Assembly (NCBI RefSeq): GCF_001691555.1
Contig: NZ_MAYN01000008.1
Coordinates: 2,218,766-2,282,765 of the forward strand
Source of the DNA: Pantoea eucrina
GTDB lineage: Bacteria; Pseudomonadota; Gammaproteobacteria; Enterobacterales; Enterobacteriaceae
Direction: 5' to 3'
DNA length: 64,000 nt
This document shows positions 51,911 through 63,362 of this stretch, one piece after another. Both the position numbers and the translations under genes were made by a program. Below the pieces are notes generated by a model. It ran no database searches and was not told the DNA's origin. It saw nothing but the letters and a program-made list of their open reading frames with translations. Each line of letters opens with the position of its first letter. Positions within the stretch are counted from its first letter, which is position 1.

Positions 51911-52369
51911 CTATAGCGATAAGTCCTGCAACCGCTCAGATAAAGGTTCCTGAGCTGAATGTTCTGCGTCAATATCATCCCTGACTTGTTGATACCAGGT
52001 CTGTTCATCCCACAATTCAAACTTGTTGAACTGCCCAACCAGCATCACTTCTTTTTTCAGTCCTGCGTGCTGCCTCAAGGTATTTGCCAGCAGCAACCGG
52101 CCTGCACTATCCATCTGGCATTCGCTGGCATGTCCAAGTAGCAGACGCTGTACGCGTCGTTCTGCCGGATTCATGCTCGATAAGCGAGCCAGTTTTTTCT
52201 CAATGATTTCCCATTCGGGCAGGGTATAAAGCAGCAGGCAGGGCTGGTGCAGGTCGATAGTAGAGACCATCTGACCCTGAGACTCTGCGATCAGTAATTC
52301 GCGATAGCGCACCGGAACCGCTAACCGCCCTTTACTGTCGAGATTGACTAACGTTGCCCCGCGGAACAT
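51911..52369 (-). CDS. mraZ: transcriptional regulator MraZ
   Basis: First gene of the dcw cluster; 152 residues as in E. coli. It forms an AbrB/MazE-like double-fold ring that binds TGGGN-type repeats at its own promoter and represses the operon. Both DXXXR-type motifs are present: [14 protein letters not shown] near 10-23 and [15 protein letters not shown] near 86-100. The start [11 protein letters not shown] is typical. Three GTGG repeats at 10-bp spacing lie just upstream. Confidence 0.96.
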   Translation of the reverse strand: MFRGATLVNLDSKGRLAVPVRYRELLIAESQGQMVSTIDLHQPCLLLYTLPEWEIIEKKLARLSSMNPAERRVQRLLLGHASECQMDSAGRLLLANTLRQHAGLKKEVMLVGQFNKFELWDEQTWYQQVRDDIDAEHSAQEPLSERLQDLSL

Positions 52370-52395
52370 GCCAGCCTGACTCCTCAGCTACCGTT

Positions 52396-52423
52396 TTCAC
52401 CACTTTATCCCACTTTTTACCAC
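52396..52423 (-). promoter_or_regulatory. MraZ operator: three GTGG repeats at 10-bp spacing
   Basis: On the minus strand GTGG occurs at 52423-52420, 52413-52410 and 52403-52400, giving GTGGTAAAAA, GTGGGATAAA, GTGGTGAAAA in tandem about 30-55 bases upstream of mraZ. Repeats of this kind with one-helical-turn spacing are the known MraZ binding pattern. Confidence 0.85.
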
Positions 52424-52856
52424 GAAACGAGTTTACGGAGCCGATGAAAACATTGTCAAGCCGCAACGGCAGGTGAATATCACTCTTTACATCCCGGAAA
52501 AATAAGCGGAAAGCGAAATAAAAAAGCGCGCGGAATGGCAAAGCAAAATTAAACCGATGAATAACAGTATAAAAATATCTGCTCACTTCAAATATGATTA
52601 AATTTGATTCAGATTTGGCTTAAGTACGCCAGAGCAGGGTTATGCGACAGCGGCAGCATTTTAGGGGATTTCTGAAAGGAAGCCCAGCGCAAGCGCCTGT
52701 TGATGGGGATCAAAAATGACTAACTTTTACCCAGCAAGATTAAATTGATATCTGTTTTGTGATAATTAATGGCTGTTATTTACGCTTTTTTACGTCGGAT
52801 AATTAATTGCCCGCCAGATACTGAATAAAATGGCGGGCATTATCATGCCCGCTGAC
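52424..52856. other. mraZ-cra intergenic region (no gene)
   Basis: 433 bases, AT-rich compared with the neighbours. It contains the dcw promoter region next to mraZ and the cra 3' hairpins (listed separately). Short frames here (for example on the minus strand across 52332-52586) have no family features and cross the MraZ operator. Promoter boxes could not be fixed by eye. Confidence 0.6.
52809..52852 (-). terminator. overlapping hairpins downstream of cra
   Basis: On the minus strand GCGGGCAT/ATGCCCGC (52852-52833, 4-base loop) and GCCCGCCA/TGGCGGGC (52838-52809, 14-base loop) share the bases at 52833-52838 and so are mutually exclusive. The distal hairpin is followed by AATTAATTATC rather than a clean U-run. 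Likely the cra transcription end. Confidence 0.65.
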
Positions 52857-53867
52857 TCATTTTGTCAGACGGCTTAATTGCCCGCGATGAAATAAGTTAC
52901 GGCGAATGCGTGTTAACCCGGGTTTAGGTTTACGTGGTTCATCAAGTGAAGCCAGCACCAGCTCCAGAACCCGCTCTGCCACATCGCGGTGCCGCTGTCC
53001 CACCGCCAGTACCGGACAATCAAGAAAATCGAGTAATTCATGATCGCCAAACGTGGCGATCGCCAGATCTTTCGGCAGTCGCCCTTCTCGTTTCAGCGTG
53101 ACATCCATTACGCCCTGCAGCAGACCAAACGAGGTGGTAAACAGCGCATCGGGCATCGGATTTTCATCCAGATAGTGTTCAAACAGTGCGGCAGCCGCCG
53201 CGCGATCAAAACTGTTGCAATAGAGATAACTGACCGAACGCTCATCATCCTGCCAGGCTTCGCGAAAGCCCATTTCGCGCAGAAAACTCACGGAAAGCTC
53301 CGGCAGCGCGCCCATAAACAGTACGTTTTTCACCGGGAGCTGACGCAATTCAGCAGCCAGCGCACGTGCATCATCCTGATCGGCCCCCACAACGCTGGTA
53401 AAGTGTTCACGATCCAGCGCCCGGTCCAGCGCCACAATGGGCAGCGGGTCGTTTATCCAGCGCTGGTAAAACGGATGCTCCGGCGGCAGCGAGGTAGAAA
53501 CGATGATTGCATCGACCTGACGCTGCAGCAGATGCTCGATACAGCGCATTTCGTTATCAGGCTGATCTTCTGAACAGGCGATAAGCAGCTGATAGCCGCG
53601 CTGGCGTGCCTGACGCTCCAGATAGTTGGCAATACGCGTGTAGCTGGTATTTTCGAGATCGGGGATCACCAGTCCGATAGAGCGCGTGCGCCCTGCGCGC
53701 AGGCCTGCGGCGACCGCATTGGGGTGATAGTTATACTCACGCACCACCGCCATTACTTTCTCAACCGTTTTGTCGCTGACACGATACTGCCGCGCTTTGC
53801 CATTGATCACATAGCTGGCAGTAGTACGCGAGACGCCGGCCAGACGCGCAATTTCATCCAGTTTCAC
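52857..53867 (-). CDS. cra: catabolite repressor/activator Cra (FruR)
   Basis: LacI-family regulator of carbon flow that responds to fructose phosphates; 336 residues (334 in E. coli). The GTG at 53867 gives [20 protein letters not shown], with AAGG 7 bases upstream; E. coli cra also uses GTG. The DNA-binding helix-turn-helix covers residues 1-25 and the hinge about 45-60 ([20 protein letters not shown]). The sugar-binding core keeps [20 protein letters not shown]. It lies between mraZ and ilvH as in E. coli, transcribed in the same direction. Confidence 0.96.
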   Translation of the reverse strand: MKLDEIARLAGVSRTTASYVINGKARQYRVSDKTVEKVMAVVREYNYHPNAVAAGLRAGRTRSIGLVIPDLENTSYTRIANYLERQARQRGYQLLIACSEDQPDNEMRCIEHLLQRQVDAIIVSTSLPPEHPFYQRWINDPLPIVALDRALDREHFTSVVGADQDDARALAAELRQLPVKNVLFMGALPELSVSFLREMGFREAWQDDERSVSYLYCNSFDRAAAAALFEHYLDENPMPDALFTTSFGLLQGVMDVTLKREGRLPKDLAIATFGDHELLDFLDCPVLAVGQRHRDVAERVLELVLASLDEPRKPKPGLTRIRRNLFHRGQLSRLTK

Positions 53868-54008
53868 GATAACACCTTCATGTCGATAAGCCAGAGCTGG
53901 CGGAGATATCCGCAACGTAGCTGTGGATAAAATCTTTGTTACATCTAACCGCAGAAAACCGGCCTGAGCAACCGCTTTTCATCAGCAAACGAAGCCGGCG
54001 CATAAAAT

Positions 54009-54034
54009 AAAAAAACCCGGCATTACGCCGGGTT
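54009..54034 (-). terminator. rho-independent terminator of ilvIH
   Basis: Minus-strand stem AACCCGGC with GCCGGGTT (54034-54014), 5-base loop, followed by a U-run. It lies 30 bases past the ilvH stop and separates the operon from cra. Confidence 0.94.
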
Positions 54035-54064
54035 AGAGTAAACTACGGTGATAACGGAGCGGGA

Positions 54065-54556
54065 TTAACGCATGATGCGCTCGCCGCGTGACACGCCAAC
54101 GATCCCTGAACGCGCCACCTCAACAATCTCTGCCACTTCCCGCACGCTGCTGAGAAACGCATCGAGCTTATCGCTGGTGCCTGCCAGCTGAACCGTGTAA
54201 AGCGTTGGTGTGACATCAACAATTTGTCCGCGAAAAATCTCTGCGCTGCGCTTCACTTCTTCACGGCCATATCCGCTGGCCTGAATTTTTACCAGCATGA
54301 TCTCACGCTCAACGTAAGCGCCCTGCCCCAGTTCAGTGACGCGCAGCACATCCACCAGCTTATGCAGCTGCTTCTCAATCTGCTCAATCACTTTTTCATC
54401 GCCTACGGTCTGAATAGTCATGCGCGACAGAGTCGGATCGTCGGTAGGCGCAACGGTCAGGCTCTCAATGTTATAACCGCGCTGGGAGAAGAGTCCGACC
54501 ACGCGGGATAAGGCGCCCGATTCATTCTCCAGCAGCACCGATAGAATACGACGCAT
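54065..54556 (-). CDS. ilvH: acetolactate synthase III small subunit (IlvH)
   Basis: Regulatory subunit giving valine feedback inhibition; 163 residues as in E. coli from the ATG at 54556. The N-terminal ACT domain ([35 protein letters not shown]) holds the valine site, including conserved Gly14- and Asn29-type positions. The C-terminal domain begins near residue 85 ([10 protein letters not shown]). It starts 2 bases after ilvI. Paired with IlvI it serves valine, leucine and pantothenate precursors. Confidence 0.97.
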   Translation of the reverse strand: MRRILSVLLENESGALSRVVGLFSQRGYNIESLTVAPTDDPTLSRMTIQTVGDEKVIEQIEKQLHKLVDVLRVTELGQGAYVEREIMLVKIQASGYGREEVKRSAEIFRGQIVDVTPTLYTVQLAGTSDKLDAFLSSVREVAEIVEVARSGIVGVSRGERIMR

Positions 54557-54558
54557 AA

Positions 54559-56283
54559 TTAAGTCCTCTCCGTCTTGCTCAACCACATTTCATCCATTGA
54601 GCCGCCCCGAATCTGCATCGGATAGACATGCTCGCTGCCATCAACCGTGACATCCACAAATACCAGCCGCCCTTTTGCCAGCGTATCCAGCGCCAGCTGC
54701 AGCTTCTCTTCCAGCTCGGCAGGATGCTGAATGGCAATACCGACGTGACCATACGCCTCAGCCAGACGGACAAAATCAGGCAGCGACTCCATATAGGATT
54801 GAGAATGGCGGCCGGAATAGATCATATCCTGCCACTGTTTCACCATACCGAGGACACGGTTATTCAGGTTAAGTACCAGCACGGGCAGATCGTATTGCAG
54901 CGCGGTCGACAGCTCCTGGATGTTCATCTGAATACTGCCATCCCCGGTAACACAAATCACCGTCTCTTCCGGCAGTGCCATCTTCACGCCCAGCGCAGCC
55001 GGCAGTCCAAAGCCCATGGTGCCAAGGCCACCGGAGTTGATCCAGCGACGCGGTTTGTCAAACGGGTAATAGAGGGCAGCAAACATCTGATGCTGTCCGA
55101 CATCAGAAGTCACATAAGCCTCGCCGCCTGTCAGGCGGGCAACCGTCTCTATTACCGCCTGCGGTTTGATCTTATCGCTGCTGCGATCGAATTCCAGACA
55201 CTTGCGGCTGCGCCAGGTTTCAATGTTCTGCCACCAGTCGCGCAGACTGTCGTGCTGCTGCTGTGTTTCACTCTGCGCCAGCAGCTCCAGCATCTGTACC
55301 AGCGTCTGTTTCGCATCGCCAACGATCGGGATATCTGCGCTGACCGTTTTGGAGATCGACGTCGGATCCACATCAATGTGCATGATGGTCGCATTCGGGC
55401 AATATTTTGCCAGATTGTTGGTGGTGCGATCGTCAAAGCGGACGCCGATGCCAAAGATCAAATCGGCGTTGTGCATGGTCATGTTGGCTTCATACGTGCC
55501 GTGCATGCCAAGCATGCCGACACACTGACGGTGCGTGCCGGGAAACGCGCCCAGTCCCATCAGTGAAGTGGTTACCGGAATATTAAGCTGCTCAGCCAGC
55601 TGGCGCAGTTCCGCTTCGCATCCCGACGTAATAGCACCGCCGCCGGCATAAATGACCGGCTTATGCGCACCCAGCAGCGTCTGCAGTGCGCGCTTGATCT
55701 GACCTTTATGGCCCTGCAGCGTCGGATTATACGAGCGCATGCTGACGCTTTCCGGCCAGGCATACGGCAGTTTATTCGCCGGATTCAGGATATCTTTAGG
55801 CAGATCGATGACTACCGGGCCGGGACGCCCGCTGGCCGCCAGCCAGAAGGCCTTCTTAAGCACCGTAGGGATCTCTTCTGTGCTTTTTACCAGGAAGCTG
55901 TGTTTGACCACCGGCCGGGAGATACCGACCATATCGCACTCCTGAAACGCATCATAGCCAATCAGCGATGAGGGCACCTGACCTGACAGGATCACCAATG
56001 GAATCGAATCCATATAGGCGGTCGCGATACCGGTGATGGCGTTCGTCGCCCCCGGGCCAGACGTGACCAGCACGACGCCAACTTCGCCGGTTGCCCGTGC
56101 CAGACCATCTGCCATGTGCACTGCGCCCTGTTCGTGACGCACCAGTACATGGTCAATTCCACCGACCGTCTGCAGCGCATCATAGATATCAAGCACTGCT
56201 CCGCCCGGATAACCGAATACCTGCTTTACGCCCTGATCGATCAACGAACGGACGACCATTTCGGCTCCTGACAACATCTCCAT
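54559..56283 (-). CDS. ilvI: acetolactate synthase III large subunit (IlvI)
   Basis: Thiamine-diphosphate/FAD enzyme condensing two pyruvates to acetolactate, or pyruvate with ketobutyrate; 574 residues, as in E. coli, from the ATG at 56283 ([18 protein letters not shown]). The catalytic Glu is in [14 protein letters not shown] near residue 47; the ThDP motif [20 protein letters not shown] lies near 443-462. [12 protein letters not shown] carries Val where E. coli has Tyr. The promoter lies in the long upstream region, where Lrp sites are expected. Confidence 0.97.
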   Translation of the reverse strand: MEMLSGAEMVVRSLIDQGVKQVFGYPGGAVLDIYDALQTVGGIDHVLVRHEQGAVHMADGLARATGEVGVVLVTSGPGATNAITGIATAYMDSIPLVILSGQVPSSLIGYDAFQECDMVGISRPVVKHSFLVKSTEEIPTVLKKAFWLAASGRPGPVVIDLPKDILNPANKLPYAWPESVSMRSYNPTLQGHKGQIKRALQTLLGAHKPVIYAGGGAITSGCEAELRQLAEQLNIPVTTSLMGLGAFPGTHRQCVGMLGMHGTYEANMTMHNADLIFGIGVRFDDRTTNNLAKYCPNATIMHIDVDPTSISKTVSADIPIVGDAKQTLVQMLELLAQSETQQQHDSLRDWWQNIETWRSRKCLEFDRSSDKIKPQAVIETVARLTGGEAYVTSDVGQHQMFAALYYPFDKPRRWINSGGLGTMGFGLPAALGVKMALPEETVICVTGDGSIQMNIQELSTALQYDLPVLVLNLNNRVLGMVKQWQDMIYSGRHSQSYMESLPDFVRLAEAYGHVGIAIQHPAELEEKLQLALDTLAKGRLVFVDVTVDGSEHVYPMQIRGGSMDEMWLSKTERT

Positions 56284-57015
56284 TTTCTGCCTCCAGGCGT
56301 CAGAAACAGCCGCGACGGGCAGCGCTGTCCAGCGCACGGTGTCGCATCTGTTCCCTTATCGCCAATTAAGATCAAAATCTTATGTTTATGCTCAGAAGAA
56401 GGAATTCATTTCCGCCTTCCAGATATCGGGAATCTACCTGAATGAATTCTTTTAAGAGTAGGACGATTACCATAACCGCAGAGCCTGCGGGCTGCAAACC
56501 GCCAGGCCCTGCGACGCGCGTTCCCGGACAAGTAAGCCTCTGATGTGCCGGGTCAGGGTACGATGAATAAACTGATCGGCAGGCATAAATTCAGAGGAAT
56601 ATGCTGGTCTGAAGATTATTTTCAGCGAGTTGTAAGAAATATATTTTTGTTATCGTCCGCTGCGTCAGCCCACAATGTTTTTAACACGGATCTTTCCCGC
56701 GTGATTAACGTTAAAAATCACTGCCAGCATTATATTATTCTGCCTTGCAGGCTAAGGCTTATATTTTTAACTATAGATAAAATTAAAATAAAATATCAAA
56801 ATCAGGTAGTTAATCGAGATAATCGCTTTATGATAGCGCGCATTATGTAGCGCTATAAGATGCAAGACGATATTTCTTCGCGATCCTCCATCCATGCCAA
56901 TATTTACAGCAGATCGCGCTTTTAGCGTAAGTAAAATAGCCCCTGATGCAGGGTTGACATCACATCGCTAATCCAGTACCAATATGTACAGCACACATTT
57001 TATGGGGTCTGATTC
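56284..57015. other. ilvI-leuL intergenic region, AT-rich (no gene; leuO absent)
   Basis: 732 bases between divergent ilvI and leuL. E. coli carries leuO (LysR regulator, about 314 codons) here; I see no LysR-like frame. A 101-codon plus-strand frame at 56545-56850 has no recognisable motif. The ilvI-proximal part has an inverted GAATTCATT repeat; the leu promoter lies at the other end. The AT-rich 56600-56950 part is what H-NS or Lrp would favour, but that is inference. Confidence 0.7.
56954..56982 (+). promoter_or_regulatory. leu operon promoter
   Basis: TTGACA at 56954-56959 and TACCAA at 56977-56982 with a 17-bp spacer. The stretch TTGACATC...ATCCAGTA aligns with the known E. coli leu promoter. 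Transcription would begin about 25-30 bases before leuL. The -10 is weak by consensus. Confidence 0.7.
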
Positions 57016-57099
57016 ATGTTTCGTTCTTTCCGCCTACTCGGTCTACTACTAAACGCATCCAGTTTGCGCGGTAGACTCGTGGGCGAAATCAACAACTGA
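57016..57099 (+). CDS. leuL: leu operon leader peptide (LeuL)
   Basis: 27-codon frame beginning MFRSFRLLGLLLNASSLRG and ending in EINN, too short for ordinary gene calling. It has the five-leucine cluster (codons CTA CTC GGT CTA CTA CTA) of the leucine attenuator; CTA is the rarest leucine codon in this genome region, so ribosomes should stall readily when Leu-tRNA is scarce. The segment LLGLLLNASSLRG matches E. coli LeuL. A terminator hairpin follows 25 bases after the stop. Confidence 0.9.
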   Translation: MFRSFRLLGLLLNASSLRGRLVGEINN

Positions 57100-57120
57100 T
57101 TCCAACCCGCTGAAAGTTAA

Positions 57121-57148
57121 AAACCCGCGCCACTGCGCGGGTTTTTTT
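57121..57148 (+). terminator. leu attenuator terminator
   Basis: Stem AAACCCGCGC / GCGCGGGTTT with a CACT loop (57121-57144), then a run of seven T to 57148. It lies between leuL and leuA and ends transcription when leucine is plentiful. Confidence 0.93.
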
Positions 57149-57191
57149 ATGCTCGTTGCTCCGGCGAAGTTAATGCAAAAGGAAGATAACC

Positions 57192-59848
<2,657 letters not shown>

Positions 59849-59850
59849 AA

Positions 59851-61257
59851 ATGAAAAGCTTATACCAGAAGTTATTTGACGCACATGTCGTTCACGAAGC
59901 ACCCGATGAAACGCCGCTGCTCTATATCGACCGTCACCTGATCCACGAAGTGACTTCACCGCAGGCGTTCGATGGCCTGCGCGCGCACGGACGTAAAGTG
60001 CGTCAGCCGGAAAAAACGTTTGCCACGATGGATCACAACGTTTCAACCCAGACCAAAGATATCAACGCATCGGGTGAAATGGCGCGTATTCAGATGCAGG
60101 AGCTGATGAAGAACTGCGACGAGTTCGGCATCCAGCTCTACGATCTGAACCATCCCTTCCAGGGCATTGTGCACGTCATCGGGCCGGAACAGGGCATGAC
60201 CCTGCCGGGCATGACCATTGTCTGCGGTGATTCACATACTGCCACGCATGGCGCCTTTGGTTCACTGGCGTTTGGTATCGGCACCTCTGAAGTCGAGCAT
60301 GTGTTTGCCACCCAGACGCTGAAGCAGGGTCGTGCCAAAACCATGAAAATCAATGTGTCGGGCGCCGCTGCGCCGGGCATTACCGCGAAAGATATCGTGC
60401 TGGCGATCATCGGTAAAACCGGCAGCGCCGGCGGCACCGGCTACGTGGTGGAGTTCTGCGGCCCGGCGATTGAAGCGCTGAGCATGGAAGGCCGCATGAC
60501 ACTGTGCAACATGGCGATTGAGATGGGCGCAAAAGCGGGTCTGGTGGCACCGGATGACACCACGTTTGCCTACCTGAAAGATAAGCAGTTTGCGCCAAAA
60601 GGCAACGACTGGGAGCAGGCGGTAGCCTACTGGCGCACGCTGAAGTCCGATCCGGACGCCGTATTCGACAGCGTGGTGACGCTGAACGCTGCCGACATTG
60701 CTCCGCAGGTGACCTGGGGCACCAACCCGGGTCAGGTGATGGCGGTGGATCAGGCGATACCCGATCCGGCCTCGTTTGCCGATCCGGTTGAGCGCGCCTC
60801 TGCTGAAAAAGCGCTGGCTTACATGAATCTGCAGCCGGGCGTGAAGCTGACCGATGTGGCTATCGATAAAGTCTTTATCGGCTCCTGCACTAACTCACGC
60901 ATTGAAGATCTGCGCGCCGCCGCGGCGATTGCTAAAGGGCGCAAAGTGGCACCCGGCGTGGTCGCGATGGTGGTGCCAGGTTCCGGCCCGGTTAAAGCGC
61001 AGGCGGAAGCGGAAGGTCTGGATAAAATCTTTCTTGAGGCGGGTTTTGAGTGGCGTCTGCCGGGCTGCTCTATGTGTCTCGCCATGAACAACGATCGCCT
61101 GAATCCGGGTGAGCGTTGCGCCTCGACCAGCAACCGCAACTTTGAAGGGCGTCAGGGGCGCGGCGGTCGTACGCACCTGGTCAGCCCGGCGATGGCTGCC
61201 GCCGCGGCGGTCTCCGGCCGTTTTGCCGATATTCGTGAACTGACTCAGGGAGCTTAA
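59851..61257 (+). CDS. leuC: isopropylmalate isomerase large subunit (LeuC)
   Basis: Aconitase-family [4Fe-4S] subunit, isomerising 2- to 3-isopropylmalate with LeuD; 468 residues (466 in E. coli). Cluster cysteines lie in [14 protein letters not shown] near 349 and in [13 protein letters not shown] near 409-412. Catalytic [12 protein letters not shown] is near 62 and [18 protein letters not shown] near 128. Related to AcnB in this window only at the superfamily level. Gap to leuD is 3 bases. Confidence 0.98.
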   Translation: MKSLYQKLFDAHVVHEAPDETPLLYIDRHLIHEVTSPQAFDGLRAHGRKVRQPEKTFATMDHNVSTQTKDINASGEMARIQMQELMKNCDEFGIQLYDLNHPFQGIVHVIGPEQGMTLPGMTIVCGDSHTATHGAFGSLAFGIGTSEVEHVFATQTLKQGRAKTMKINVSGAAAPGITAKDIVLAIIGKTGSAGGTGYVVEFCGPAIEALSMEGRMTLCNMAIEMGAKAGLVAPDDTTFAYLKDKQFAPKGNDWEQAVAYWRTLKSDPDAVFDSVVTLNAADIAPQVTWGTNPGQVMAVDQAIPDPASFADPVERASAEKALAYMNLQPGVKLTDVAIDKVFIGSCTNSRIEDLRAAAAIAKGRKVAPGVVAMVVPGSGPVKAQAEAEGLDKIFLEAGFEWRLPGCSMCLAMNNDRLNPGERCASTSNRNFEGRQGRGGRTHLVSPAMAAAAAVSGRFADIRELTQGA

Positions 61258-61260
61258 GCG

Positions 61261-61866
61261 ATGGCGACTAAATTTACGCAGCACACCGGTATTGTCGCAC
61301 CACTGGATGCGGCCAACGTGGATACCGATGCCATTATCCCGAAGCAGTTTCTGCAGAAGGTCACCCGCACCGGTTTTGGTGCCCACCTGTTTCACGACTG
61401 GCGTTTTGACGATGACGCCGGCACGCAGCCTACCGCCAGCTTTGTGCTTAACAAGCCTGAGTTTGCCGGTGCCAGCATTCTGCTGGCGCGCGAGAACTTT
61501 GGCTGCGGCTCCTCCCGTGAGCACGCCCCCTGGGCGCTGACCGACTTCGGTTTCCATGTCGTGATTGCGCCGAGCTTTGCCGATATCTTTTATGGCAACA
61601 GCTTTAACAATCAGCTGCTGCCGGTACGGCTGAGCGAAGAGGAAGTGGAGGCGCTGTTCCAGCTGGTTAACGCCAGTCCGGGCATGCGCTTCACGGTGGA
61701 TCTGGAAGCGCAGACGGTCACCGCGGGCGACAAAGTCTATACGTTTGAGATCGACAGCTTCCGCCGCCACTGCATGATTAACGGCCTGGACAGCATCGGC
61801 CTGACGCTGCAGCATGAAGAATCGATAGCGCGCTACGAGCAGCAGCAGCCCGCCTTCCTGCGCTAG
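61261..61866 (+). CDS. leuD: isopropylmalate isomerase small subunit (LeuD)
   Basis: Swivelling-domain subunit that completes the active site of LeuC; 201 residues as in E. coli. Conserved: [15 protein letters not shown] near 20-34, [19 protein letters not shown] near 80-98 (substrate-specificity and catalytic Ser/Arg), and [17 protein letters not shown] near 108. It is the last gene of the operon and converges on setA. Confidence 0.98.
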   Translation: MATKFTQHTGIVAPLDAANVDTDAIIPKQFLQKVTRTGFGAHLFHDWRFDDDAGTQPTASFVLNKPEFAGASILLARENFGCGSSREHAPWALTDFGFHVVIAPSFADIFYGNSFNNQLLPVRLSEEEVEALFQLVNASPGMRFTVDLEAQTVTAGDKVYTFEIDSFRRHCMINGLDSIGLTLQHEESIARYEQQQPAFLR

Positions 61867-61875
61867 TTATTCAAC

Positions 61876-61900
61876 GCCGCAACCAACGTCAGGTTGCGGC
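61876..61900. terminator. hairpin between leuD and setA
   Basis: GCCGCAACC (61876-61884) and GGTTGCGGC (61892-61900), a perfect 9-bp stem with a 7-base loop between two converging genes. No strong U-tract on either strand; probably a weak bidirectional terminator. Confidence 0.6.
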
Positions 61901-61905
61901 ACGCT

Positions 61906-63108
61906 TTACGCGCCGGCCTCCGTCGCCGGCTTCACATCGCGCACCCGCGCAACCAGCAGCAGCGCCAGCACGGACATACCCAGCGCCACCTGATAAACCG
62001 ATTCATGCCCGAAACGCTCGCTCAGGATCCCCTGCAGCAGCCCGGCCACGATCAGTCCGGTGGAGATGGAGGTGGTGAACAGCGTCGTTGCCGCGCCCGC
62101 CCGCCCGGGCATCAGATCCTGAAACCAGAGCATGCCAATGCCGGCGATAATACCGATAAACGCGGCATTGAAGAGCTGCAGCAGCATCAGCGCGGCTTTT
62201 GACGTAAACAGCACCAGCCCAAGATAAAAGAGAACCGCTGCCACACCCGCCAGCAGCATCAGCGCGCGCTTGCCGACGCGCTTCGCGTAAAAGCCTGCCA
62301 GCAGCATAATCGGGATCTCCAGCCCGGCGGCCGTTCCCATCAGCAGGCCCGCCAGCTTTTCCGGCAGCCCCAGCGTGTTGCTCATATAGAGCGGCATATC
62401 AATAAAGTACATGGTGTTGCACGCCCACATGATTACTGAGGCGATAAACAGCAGCATCACCTGCGTATCTTTCCACGGGCTGACCTGCAGCAGCAGCTGC
62501 TCCGGCGTCGCCACCACGCGCGGCACCGACGGCAGGCCGCGCCAGATCAGCAGCATACTCAATAAAAACATCCCTGCCACCACGGCGAACAGCGTCACAA
62601 AGCCGAAATTAAGCGCCAGCGCAAAAGAGAGCGGCGGACCAATGACCCACGCCAGCGACAGCTGTGCCCGCATCACCGAACTGAACATCACCACTTCGCG
62701 CGCGGATGCGTCCGCGTACTCCCGCGCCAGTGCAAATATCTGCGGCATCGCGACGCTGGCCAGCGCAGAGAGCAGCACGCCAAGGCTTATCAGCGTGGCG
62801 TAGTGGCGGTTAAACGCAAACAGCAGCGCGTTCAGAATGGCCATCAGGCAGCAAAAGAGGATCAGATGCCGCCGGTCGCCGCGCGTGTCAGAGCGCTTTG
62901 CTACCAGCATACTGATCACAATGCCGCCCAGGGCATTGATGGTGAAAAAGAGCCCGACCCAGAAGGGCCGCACCTGCACCTCGCGGGTCAGAAACAGGCT
63001 GAGGGTTGGTGCCTGCAGCGCACCCGCTACGCCTGCCATAAAGGTGACAGCCATAAAAGCGAGATAGACCGGATCGGGGCGGCGCTGCCGCGTTAACAGC
63101 GACTTCAT
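61906..63108 (-). CDS. setA: sugar efflux transporter SetA
   Basis: MFS exporter of glucose, lactose and glycoside analogues, linked to relief of phosphosugar stress; 400 residues with 12 helices. The start is set at 63108 (MKSLLTRQRRPDPVYLAFM, AGGG 8 bases upstream); the same frame open to 63294 runs through the SgrS RNA and is not coding. Signatures: GVAGALQAPTLSLFLTREV near 28-46, VMFSSVMRAQLSLAWVIGPP near 140, and MLWFQDLMPGRAGAATTLF near 330. It follows sgrS on the same strand, as in E. coli, and may be co-transcribed by readthrough. Confidence 0.94.
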   Translation of the reverse strand: MKSLLTRQRRPDPVYLAFMAVTFMAGVAGALQAPTLSLFLTREVQVRPFWVGLFFTINALGGIVISMLVAKRSDTRGDRRHLILFCCLMAILNALLFAFNRHYATLISLGVLLSALASVAMPQIFALAREYADASAREVVMFSSVMRAQLSLAWVIGPPLSFALALNFGFVTLFAVVAGMFLLSMLLIWRGLPSVPRVVATPEQLLLQVSPWKDTQVMLLFIASVIMWACNTMYFIDMPLYMSNTLGLPEKLAGLLMGTAAGLEIPIMLLAGFYAKRVGKRALMLLAGVAAVLFYLGLVLFTSKAALMLLQLFNAAFIGIIAGIGMLWFQDLMPGRAGAATTLFTTSISTGLIVAGLLQGILSERFGHESVYQVALGMSVLALLLVARVRDVKPATEAGA

Positions 63109-63174
63109 GCAGTAATCCCTTTGAAAAAACAGAAAAGAGTAGCGAAAGAGCGTAGACGATTTCACACCGCCATG

Positions 63175-63307
63175 AAAAAAGCCAGCAGAGAAAATCTGCT
63201 GGCGGTGTAATTGCACCCTACTCAGAAAAATGTGCCGCACAGGCGACACCGCTGGTTGAGCGCCACCCGGACCGGGCGCCTCCCGCTCTTCCATTGGCTG
63301 TCAGTAT
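63175..63307 (-). ncRNA. sgrS: SgrS glucose-phosphate-stress small RNA (short form)
   Basis: Between divergent sgrR and setA. The minus strand holds CTGAGTAGGGTGCAATTACA followed by CCGCCAGCAGA, aligning with the E. coli SgrS 3' region (the ptsG-pairing TGAGTA...GGTG and the terminator CCGCCAGCAGA). The terminator is GCCAGCAGA/TCTGCTGGC (63203-63181) with six U. A TATAAT -10 at 63319-63314 puts the 5' end near 63307, so about 130 nt against 227 in E. coli. No SgrT-like frame is present. Confidence 0.85.
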
Positions 63308-63313
63308 GCCCCT

Positions 63314-63319
63314 ATTATA
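63314..63319 (-). promoter_or_regulatory. -10 box of the sgrS promoter
   Basis: A consensus TATAAT on the minus strand lies about 44 bases from the sgrR start. The corresponding -35 is poor, as expected for a promoter activated by SgrR. Confidence 0.6.
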
Positions 63320-63362
63320 GAGAAACAAACACTGAGCGAAATCGCCATGGAGTTCCCCTTTT

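Noticed and set aside
54628..55566. 312-codon frame opposite ilvI
   Set aside because: Antisense shadow of a highly conserved gene with His/Arg/Gln-rich composition.
56545..56850. 101-codon plus-strand frame between ilvI and leuL
   Set aside because: No recognisable motif, AT-rich spacer composition and no clear ribosome-binding site; not similar to LeuO.
60895..61815. 306-codon minus-strand frame opposite leuC-leuD
   Set aside because: Antisense to two conserved genes, no domain.
63109..63294. N-terminal extension of the setA frame
   Set aside because: The extra 62 codons cross the SgrS terminator and have no similarity to SetA; a ribosome-binding site precedes 63108.
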